DNA from: JAFGSZ01 sp964492185
Lineage (GTDB): Bacteria > Bacteroidota > Bacteroidia > Bacteroidales > UBA10428
Direction of reading: 5' to 3'
Length of the DNA: 48,233 nucleotides
Assembly: GCA_964492185.1 (NCBI GenBank)
Contig: CAZBJH010000010.1
Span: forward strand, 1 to 48,233
The notes under the pieces: generated by a model
What the model was told of the DNA's origin: nothing
The model's input: only the letters and a program-made list of their open reading frames with translations
Databases searched by the model: none
Shown: positions 42,113 to 48,233 of the stretch, one piece after another
Layout of the letters: every line of letters starts with the position of its first letter
Numbering within the stretch: the stretch's first letter is position 1
Program-made: the position numbers and the translations under genes

Positions 42113-43069
42113 ATGAAAGCATTTATAACAGGAGGGGCAGGTTTTATAGGTAGTAACCTGGCGGATAAACTTATAACCCTGGGACATAAGGTGATCATAT
42201 ATGATAATTTTACCACCGGTCAGCATGAGTTTATTAAACATAACCTGTCAAATCCCGGCTATGAAGTTATAGAAGATGATGTACTCAACCGGACAGCTCT
42301 TTCGGCAGGCATGGACGGTTGTGATATGGTATTCCACTTTCAGGCCAATGCCGATGTGCGCGGAGGTATAAATAATACAACTATTGATGTAGAGCAGAAC
42401 ATTATCGGGACACATAACGTGTTGGAAGCAATGAAAGTGCATAATATAAAAAAGATTGCCTTTGCCAGTTCAGCCACAGTTTACGGTGAACCCGCGATAA
42501 TTCCGACACCTGAGGATATTCCTCTGATACAAACCTCTATCTACGGCGCTTCAAAAGTTGCCGCCGAAAGCCTTATACAGGCATATTGTGAATATTTCAG
42601 TATGCAAAGCTGGATTTTCCGTTTTGTATCCTTTACAGGTCCGCGTTATACTCATGGTGTGATATATGATTTTATTAAAAAGCTTCGGGACGATCCGGGT
42701 GAATTAAAGATCCTGGGCAACGGCAAACAAAAAAAATCCTATTTGCATGTAGAAGACGGAGTCAATGCCATTATGCATGCCATTGAAAAGTCACATGACA
42801 AAATTAATATTTTCAATCTCGGCAACACTGAATATATGAATGTGGTTGATCTCGCGAATATCGTTTGCGACAAGCTCGATCTGCATAACGTTAATTATAG
42901 CTTCACAGGTGGTTCCCGGGGATGGGTGGGTGACACCCCTTTTGTCCATTTGGATACCGGCCGCATCAGAAACCTGGGTTGGAAACCCCGCTATTCGATC
43001 AGGGAAGCAATCCTGGATACATTGAAATTCCTAATGGATAACGAACATATATTAAGAATAAGGGATTAA
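42113..43069 (+). CDS. NAD-dependent epimerase/dehydratase (extended SDR)
   Basis: 318 aa. The Rossmann start is MKAFITGGAGFIGSNLADKL. The S...YxxxK triad shows as ASSATVYGE and IYGASKVAAE, with FVSFTGPRYTHGVIYDF and GNGKQKKSYLHVEDGVNA in the sugar-nucleotide half. It resembles UDP-glucose/UDP-GlcNAc 4-epimerases. As the last gene of the heptose operon (3 bases after gmhA) it may act on the GDP-heptose product, but the substrate is not evident from sequence. No glycosyltransferase follows. Confidence 0.9.
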   Translation: MKAFITGGAGFIGSNLADKLITLGHKVIIYDNFTTGQHEFIKHNLSNPGYEVIEDDVLNRTALSAGMDGCDMVFHFQANADVRGGINNTTIDVEQNIIGTHNVLEAMKVHNIKKIAFASSATVYGEPAIIPTPEDIPLIQTSIYGASKVAAESLIQAYCEYFSMQSWIFRFVSFTGPRYTHGVIYDFIKKLRDDPGELKILGNGKQKKSYLHVEDGVNAIMHAIEKSHDKINIFNLGNTEYMNVVDLANIVCDKLDLHNVNYSFTGGSRGWVGDTPFVHLDTGRIRNLGWKPRYSIREAILDTLKFLMDNEHILRIRD

Positions 43070-43098
43070 TTTCATATCCATTTGAAGCTTAATTGTTC

Positions 43099-43692
43099 TT
43101 AATCTGTAAATCTCATATATTTTTTTACCATATCAGCATTCTCTTTGTCTGTCAACTTCTCAAGTAGAATAAATGCCACATCTATTCCAGTTGCAGGCCC
43201 TGTTGATGTAATAATGTTATTGTCAATCACAATACTTTCATCCTGAACTATTGCCCCAAAATCTGCAAGTTGTTTTCTTCTGACTCCATCTAATAAATCA
43301 TATGTGGTCGCCTTTCTGCCATTTAAAACTCCGGATTTGCCAACGGCCAGGGCAGAAACACATATTGCAGCAATTATTTTCCCTCCCTTATCAAATTCCC
43401 GAACCAGGTTTAAAAGTCTCTCGTTATAGGCATCTTCGTAAAATCCGGCCTTTTCAAATCCACCAGCTATAGCTAATGCATCAAAATCCTGAACATTAAT
43501 TTTTTCAAATTCCAACTCCGGTCGAACAATAAAATTCCACGTACATTTTATCTCTGATCGAAGTCCTGTTGTAACCAAATCAACAGCTTGTTTTCCAAAA
43601 ACCCGGCTCCAACCAATAACATCAGTAAAAACACTTGCTTCATATTCTTCAAATCCTTGTGCAAGAAATAATAATACTTTTTTTTTCGTCAC
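43099..43692 (-). CDS. DJ-1/PfpI family protein
   Basis: 197 aa from the GTG at 43692 (VTKKKVLLFLAQGFEEYEA); the frame opens at a TTG at 43737, but the preceding 15 residues are lysine-rich and atypical. Family motifs: GFEEYEASVFTDV, LAIAGGFEKAGFYED, and the nucleophile elbow AAICVSALAVG with the conserved Cys, then ITSTGPATGIDVAFILLEKL. The closest pattern is the DJ-1/ThiJ subgroup, which acts in redox stress or glyoxalase/deglycase-type reactions. It converges on the heptose operon, with only 29 bases between stops. Confidence 0.9.
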   Translation of the reverse strand: MTKKKVLLFLAQGFEEYEASVFTDVIGWSRVFGKQAVDLVTTGLRSEIKCTWNFIVRPELEFEKINVQDFDALAIAGGFEKAGFYEDAYNERLLNLVREFDKGGKIIAAICVSALAVGKSGVLNGRKATTYDLLDGVRRKQLADFGAIVQDESIVIDNNIITSTGPATGIDVAFILLEKLTDKENADMVKKYMRFTD

Positions 43693-43845
43693 GTTTTTCT
43701 TTTTTAAATAATTCCAAACCTTAGTTTCTTTCGCCAATTAGCAATCTCTAATTCATTAGTTTTATTCTAATCATTTTCAATATGTTATCCAAATCACTTT
43801 CTGATTACCCCGATTTGTACAGAGGTCTTACACCGATTTCATAAT

Positions 43846-46218
43846 TTATTCTTGTCTTAAAGTTTTTACCGGATTCATAGTAGCATATTTCCAACTTTGC
43901 CAAGTCACAATGCTCAATGAAATAATTCCAACTATTATTCCGGATATAATGAATAACCATGGGTCAATATTGGTTTTATACGCAAAATTATCTAACCATT
44001 TTCTAATAATCACCAATGTAATTGGGCATGAAATTAAAAATGCAAGTAACAAATTATATAAAAATCCCTTATTTAATGTCAGGATTACCTCTTGTATTTT
44101 AGCCCCGTTTATTTTCCGAATTCCAATCTCTTTTATTTTGCTATCACATAAAAAGATTGTCAGGCTTAAAATTCCAAGAATTGCAATTAATATAGCAATC
44201 AAAGAAAAAAACGATACGGCTTTGCCCATCTTTTCATCACTCATATATAATTGTTCAAAAGTTGAATCTAAGAAATGGTAACTAAATGGAATATCAGGTG
44301 CAAGGTCTTCCCATATTTTTCCTATTTCAGCCAGAGTATTCGAAATATCTATTCCAGATGTTTTAATGTTCACAAAAGAACCCTGTCCCGGTAAATAAAC
44401 TATGGTCATAGGTTCTATCGGGTGATGCAACGATTGAAAGTTAAAATTTTTAACAACACCTATAACTTTTGCCTTTCCTCCAGGCACACTTATTTCGAGC
44501 TTTAAAGGATCTTCCAAATCGAATTCCCGCACAGCAGCTTCATTTATAAGTGCTGTGTTATTTATATCGCTCTGATATTCTTTGGAAAAAAATCTGCCGC
44601 TTTTTAGACGTAGGTCATACAATTCGAGGAATTCAGGATCAACCCATAATGAAGCAAAATCAAATGTTCTTCCATTTATCTCCTGACTGCTTAAACCCTC
44701 AATTTTTCCCGGAATAGTGCTTGAGAAAGCAACATTATCTATGGTAGGTAAACTTAACAAACGTTCTTTTAATACATTTTTTCCCCCGCGCATTATTTCA
44801 AATGGCAGTTTTGCATATATTATTTGTTCTTGCTTAATGCCTATATCTTTATCCTTAACGTAATTAACCTGCTTAAAGATAAGGAAAGTTGAAGTGATTA
44901 ATGAAATAGAGATAAAGAATTGAAATACAACAAGAGCATAACGCAATTTAATACCAGTTCGTTGGTCTCCGGTATTATTTTTTAATATCCCGGTAACTTT
45001 TTGAGAAGATAAGAAAAGGGCTGGATATAATCCGGCGATAATTCCGATTAATAATGTTCCGGGAATTGCAATTAATGCATAAGCATAAGGCAGTCTTAAG
45101 GCTGTACTATATCCCATAAAATTGCTAAATGCAGGCAATAAAAGTAATGTAAACAAAAAGCTAATGATTACGGAAAAAAAACTCACTATAGTAGTTTCGG
45201 TTAAATATTGAAAAATAAGGTTTGATTTGTTTGAACCACATACTTTTTGTACCCCTATCTCCTTATTTCTCATGGAAGCTCTTGCGGTCGAAAGATTAAC
45301 ATAATTAATTATCGACAATAGCATTAATAGTACACCAATGGCTATGAGGACTTTTATAAGAAATATATTACCATTGTTTGTTGAATCGTTGGTGAGACTT
45401 TTATTAAAATATACTTCTCTCAAAGGATGTAGATTTAGAGGTGTCAGTTTTGCATCATCATGGCAAGCATAATTTGATAAATTAGTATTGTAATATTCTA
45501 TAAGATAACCCCTTAGTTTCTGCTCAAATTTTGATATGTTAATATTTGGTTGCAAAAGAAGATAGGTTTCATAAACGCCAAACCCCCAGTTGTCAGGATA
45601 ATAAGGAGTCATTCTTTTTACTGATGCTTCAGAAATTAACCCGTTAAATCGTATTGAGGAATTCAACGGCGGGTCTTTAATGATTGCTTTAATATTAAAA
45701 GTAAAATCCTGATGTGTTTTCCAGGTCACAGATTGGCCTAATGGATTTGCGCTTTTAAAAATCCGGTTGGCCTCACTTTCCGTTAGAACAATCGAAAATG
45801 GTGTACTTAGTGCCTCAGTTATATTACCTTGCAATACCTGAAAATCAAAAACTTTGAAGAAAGAAGAATCAGCAGTGTAATAATCCTTAATTTCAAATGC
45901 ATTTATATCATTCATCAACACAGGTGATAATGCAAATAATTGATGTGTTTCGATATGTGTTGCCTGCTGAATTTCAGGAAAATTACTTTTTAACAACGAA
46001 GAGAGAGGACCAGGTGTTCCACTTGATTTACCATAGGATATTTTATAAATATTTGATGAGTTTGAGTGAAAATTGTCAATACTCAGCTCATTACTTACAA
46101 AAACTGCAATAAGTATTAAAATAGTAAGCCCAAGCGTAAGACAAAAAATATTTGTAAATGTGTTTCCTTTGCTTTTTAAAAGATTTCGAAAGCCTAATTT
46201 TAAGATATATCTTATCAT
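43846..46218 (-). CDS. FtsX-family ABC permease, eight-TM (double MacB) type
   Basis: About 790 aa from the ATG at 46218 (MIRYILKLGFRNLLKSKGNTFTNIFCLTLG); the longer frame overlaps the preceding gene. Two FtsX/MacB modules: TM1 (about 20-42), a periplasmic domain, then TM2-4 with ARASMRNKEIGVQKVCGSNKSNLI near residue 305; and a second TM/periplasmic domain/TM set with CDSKIKEIGIRKINGAKIQEVI, ending ATMNPVKTLRQE. Large Bacteroidota permeases of this type export peptides or antimicrobials with a MacB-like ATPase, absent here. It follows the TPR gene by seven bases. Confidence 0.9.
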   Translation of the reverse strand: MIRYILKLGFRNLLKSKGNTFTNIFCLTLGLTILILIAVFVSNELSIDNFHSNSSNIYKISYGKSSGTPGPLSSLLKSNFPEIQQATHIETHQLFALSPVLMNDINAFEIKDYYTADSSFFKVFDFQVLQGNITEALSTPFSIVLTESEANRIFKSANPLGQSVTWKTHQDFTFNIKAIIKDPPLNSSIRFNGLISEASVKRMTPYYPDNWGFGVYETYLLLQPNINISKFEQKLRGYLIEYYNTNLSNYACHDDAKLTPLNLHPLREVYFNKSLTNDSTNNGNIFLIKVLIAIGVLLMLLSIINYVNLSTARASMRNKEIGVQKVCGSNKSNLIFQYLTETTIVSFFSVIISFLFTLLLLPAFSNFMGYSTALRLPYAYALIAIPGTLLIGIIAGLYPALFLSSQKVTGILKNNTGDQRTGIKLRYALVVFQFFISISLITSTFLIFKQVNYVKDKDIGIKQEQIIYAKLPFEIMRGGKNVLKERLLSLPTIDNVAFSSTIPGKIEGLSSQEINGRTFDFASLWVDPEFLELYDLRLKSGRFFSKEYQSDINNTALINEAAVREFDLEDPLKLEISVPGGKAKVIGVVKNFNFQSLHHPIEPMTIVYLPGQGSFVNIKTSGIDISNTLAEIGKIWEDLAPDIPFSYHFLDSTFEQLYMSDEKMGKAVSFFSLIAILIAILGILSLTIFLCDSKIKEIGIRKINGAKIQEVILTLNKGFLYNLLLAFLISCPITLVIIRKWLDNFAYKTNIDPWLFIISGIIVGIISLSIVTWQSWKYATMNPVKTLRQE

Positions 46219-46225
46219 AAATCCA

Positions 46226-47509
46226 TTATTTTGGTAATTTACCTTCAAAAAACAGCTCCTCTTTAAGTTTTTGGCTTTTGCTTTCAGCAATTTTTCTTAA
46301 AGAAACCGTAATCTGATTTTCCCCGTAAATGTGGTCTGAATCAGGTTTTGGAGGAAGTTTTTCCAGAAAGGAATTATAATACTTATATGCACTTTTTTTG
46401 TCTTGCAAATTATTCTGGTACATTGAAGCAATAAAGAACAAATACTCAGGTTTTGGATTGTATTTATATGCAAGCTTATAACACTTTAAGGCTTCCTCAT
46501 AGTTATTAATAGCACTATAAATTGATTGTTTCTCTGCATACAAGGTTGAGATAATCTTTGGGTCAGCTTTTAATAATGAATCAACACGATTATAGAAATA
46601 TAATCCCTTTTCAGGAGTAGGTGAATTTAAGTATCCTTTGCCTATAAAAAAACATGTTTCATAATCATTCGAATCTAATTTGAATGCATCAGTCAAATGC
46701 TCTCTCGACTTTTTAAATTCACTATTATGAAATTCACATATCCCCAGATGCTTTAAAATAAATTCAGCTGAATCACCATTGTTATAAATATAACTAAAAC
46801 AAGTCTCAGCTTTCAGGAAATCCCCCTTATTGAAATATGCCATCCCCTTATATTTGATAAATTTTAAGTTCGATGGATCTGAAGCAAGAATAGTATCACA
46901 GACTTCTATACATTTACCGTATTTTTTGGTTTTCAAATATAAGCTGGCAAGTTTTTTTGCTGTGGATTGGTCATCTGGATTTTGTTTTAGTATTTTATCA
47001 TAGTAAATTATGGCTGGCTCAATACTATCAATATTAAAATAATTATCTCCTAAATGGCTTAAATATTTCAAATTCAAAGAATCCCTGACAAGTTTTTCTT
47101 TAAGTAATTTTATTGCGAGAATATGATTCTCCTGAAATTCAATTACATCAATATATTTTATGAATATATCAGGAATAACCTGGTATCTTTCAAGATAAGG
47201 CTGAGCTGCAACATAATTACCTGTCTCATAGTACAAATTAGTTAGTCGGATTTCAAGCTTTTCATTATTAGGATATTTTTCAACACCTTCTTCTAATGTG
47301 TTTACAGCGGCTAAAGATTCTCCTTGTTTGTTAAGGATCAACGAAAGCCAATAATAATCCTCAATTGTATTTTTATTAATTGCACGGGTAATAATCCTGT
47401 CAAAATCATTATTGAGATATAACAGTTCGTAGTTGTTCTGACCAAAAAACTCAGTACTGTAATGAATTAGAAATATAAAGGTAATAATTCGATAAATATT
47501 AGTTTTCAT
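46226..47509 (-). CDS. exported TPR-repeat protein
   Basis: 427 aa from the ATG at 47509 (MKTNIYRIITFIFLIHYSTEFFGQ), which begins a signal peptide; the frame upstream is remnant sequence of the BlaI-like gene. At least eight tetratricopeptide units (AAVNTLEEGVEKYPNNEKLEI, PAIIYYDKILKQNPDDQSTAK, KCIEVCDTILASDPSNLKFIK, EALKCYKLAYKYNPKPEYLFF) cover most of the mature protein. Exported TPR proteins of this type often follow BlaI-BlaR1 pairs in Bacteroidota; here the BlaI is broken and BlaR1 missing. It is probably translated with the downstream permease. Confidence 0.88.
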   Translation of the reverse strand: MKTNIYRIITFIFLIHYSTEFFGQNNYELLYLNNDFDRIITRAINKNTIEDYYWLSLILNKQGESLAAVNTLEEGVEKYPNNEKLEIRLTNLYYETGNYVAAQPYLERYQVIPDIFIKYIDVIEFQENHILAIKLLKEKLVRDSLNLKYLSHLGDNYFNIDSIEPAIIYYDKILKQNPDDQSTAKKLASLYLKTKKYGKCIEVCDTILASDPSNLKFIKYKGMAYFNKGDFLKAETCFSYIYNNGDSAEFILKHLGICEFHNSEFKKSREHLTDAFKLDSNDYETCFFIGKGYLNSPTPEKGLYFYNRVDSLLKADPKIISTLYAEKQSIYSAINNYEEALKCYKLAYKYNPKPEYLFFIASMYQNNLQDKKSAYKYYNSFLEKLPPKPDSDHIYGENQITVSLRKIAESKSQKLKEELFFEGKLPK

Positions 47510-47543
47510 GAAAATGGTTTTGTCCGTTATTTTATTATTTCTA

Positions 47544-47831
47544 TTATGAGATTTTATTATCGAACGAGGTTTGAAATATTTTAACAATTTTTCTTATTTT
47601 AAAACCAGAATATTCTCCTTTTGAAATCACGGGATAATAGACCTAAGATCTTCTATGGGCTTTATGATTAACAAAACCCTTTGACTCCAACAGTCTGATA
47701 AAAGTCAATACATTATTGTATACTGATTTTGGTTCAGGTGTATATTGAAGAATATCTTTAACTACTCCTTTGTTTATATTCCAAAGTAAAAGCATAAGAA
47801 ATTCCTTCATTTTTGTCAAAGTGCAAATCAT
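47544..47831 (-). pseudogene. broken BlaI/MecI-family repressor
   Basis: The frame opens MICTLTKMKEFLMLLLWNINKGVVKDILQY, the winged-helix start of BlaI/MecI, and continues to NVLTFIRLLESKGFVNHKAHRRS. A TAG stop then interrupts it at 47643-47645. Read through in the same frame, VYYPVISKGEYSGFKIRKIVKIF matches the segment that normally follows (YYPxISKEEYxxFK), so the stop is a nonsense change. The frame ends at 47544, losing the C-terminal dimerisation helices. No BlaR1-type M56 peptidase gene follows. The truncated protein would be 62 aa and is unlikely to dimerise. Confidence 0.8.
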
Positions 47832-47995
47832 ATCCTTTTATAATATAATGAATATTTGAGCAACAAATATATAACTAATTCTACTTTAGCAGATTAAAAA
47901 ATGCTATTTATTTACAACATAATCATTGTTAAGTCGTTATTATTTAGTAAATTGCAATCAAAATTAACAGAATAATCCAAGTTTGCAATGGGTAA

Positions 47996-48233
47996 CGAGC
48001 GAAAAGCTTAAAAAACGAAATTGATAATGGTAAAACACTGCTCACCGTTAATGACCGCCTTGAGTTGTATTTAACTGAATATCAACATTTTTTCCAAAAC
48101 AGGACAAAGTCGAATTACGACAAGGCTACTCAATATGTCGAAGGTTTGGTACAGAGTGATTTGAAGAACATCGAACGCATAAGCGAAGCATTGAACGCTG
48201 ACTATCATAAGATGCAGCATTTTATTACCGAGT
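47996..48233 (+). CDS. transposase-like ORF, 3' end beyond the window
   Basis: An open frame without ATG (a TTG at 48065 is possible) encodes YQHFFQNRTKSNYDKATQYVEGL, then VQSDLKNIERISEALNADYHKMQHFITE. That pattern (a paired N-terminal helical domain, G-L-x-Q, K-N-I-E-R, Q-H-F-I) resembles the N-terminus of IS701/DDE_5-type transposases. The identification rests on about 60 residues. If right, the IS left end lies near or just before 48 kb, close to the decayed BlaI region. Confidence 0.45.

Overview
The window looks like chromosomal DNA from an AT-rich member of the Bacteroidota, probably Bacteroidales or a close relative (inference). Reasons seen in the sequence: the gene order rpsU - xerC - hpf - tRNA cluster - tuf - tRNA-Trp; several promoters of the Bacteroidota form (TTG, about 20 bases, TAnnTTTG); few Shine-Dalgarno sequences; a PorT homologue; a secreted protein with a type IX secretion (T9SS) C-terminal sorting domain; a TamL-type lipoprotein barrel; and tRNA genes without an encoded CCA end.

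Layout. 1-3.8 kb (minus strand): translation locus with tRNA-Trp, tuf, tRNA-Thr(GGT), tRNA-Gly(TCC), tRNA-Tyr(GTA), tRNA-Thr(TGT), hpf, a tyrosine recombinase and rpsU. 4-15 kb: helix-hairpin-helix protein, NSS transporter, class II aldolase, tamL, an SpoU-type rRNA methyltransferase, porT, an Ldh-type oxidoreductase, a nitroreductase and a PhzF-family protein. 14.9-21.2 kb: a signalling/protease locus. On the minus strand it has a lipoprotein, a 1002-aa periplasmic TPR-CHAT (caspase-like) protein and an orphan T9SS-CTD-like ORF. Diverging from these are an ECF sigma factor and a membrane anti-sigma-like TPR protein. 21.5-28.8 kb: an exported methyltransferase, an APC permease, a 1221-aa T9SS substrate, two tiny paralogous lipoproteins with a VCPAY motif (41 and 43 aa), and a barrel-like protein. 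29-38 kb: gap, a SiaC-like protein, a MacB-type permease, aconitase, miaA and an unknown exported protein. 38.1-43.1 kb: a GDP-heptose-type operon with an unusual nucleotidyltransferase-phosphatase-kinase fusion. 43.1-48.2 kb: a DJ-1/PfpI protein, an FtsX-type permease, a TPR protein, a broken BlaI-type repressor and the start of a transposase-like ORF.

About nine copies of a 60-200 bp palindromic, MITE-like repeat occupy intergenic spaces. Its ends resemble TAGTGTCTGTCCATAA and it has two alternative cores. It lies between tuf and tRNA-Trp, in the divergent sigma/lipoprotein region, directly after gap, before miaA and before the Nudix gene. Two seven-base tandem arrays are also present.

The strongest candidates for something new are the ECF sigma / anti-sigma / lipoprotein / TPR-CHAT locus, the paired CPAY micro-lipoproteins, and the three-domain heptose enzyme. 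All functions are inferred by reading the sequences; no searches were run.
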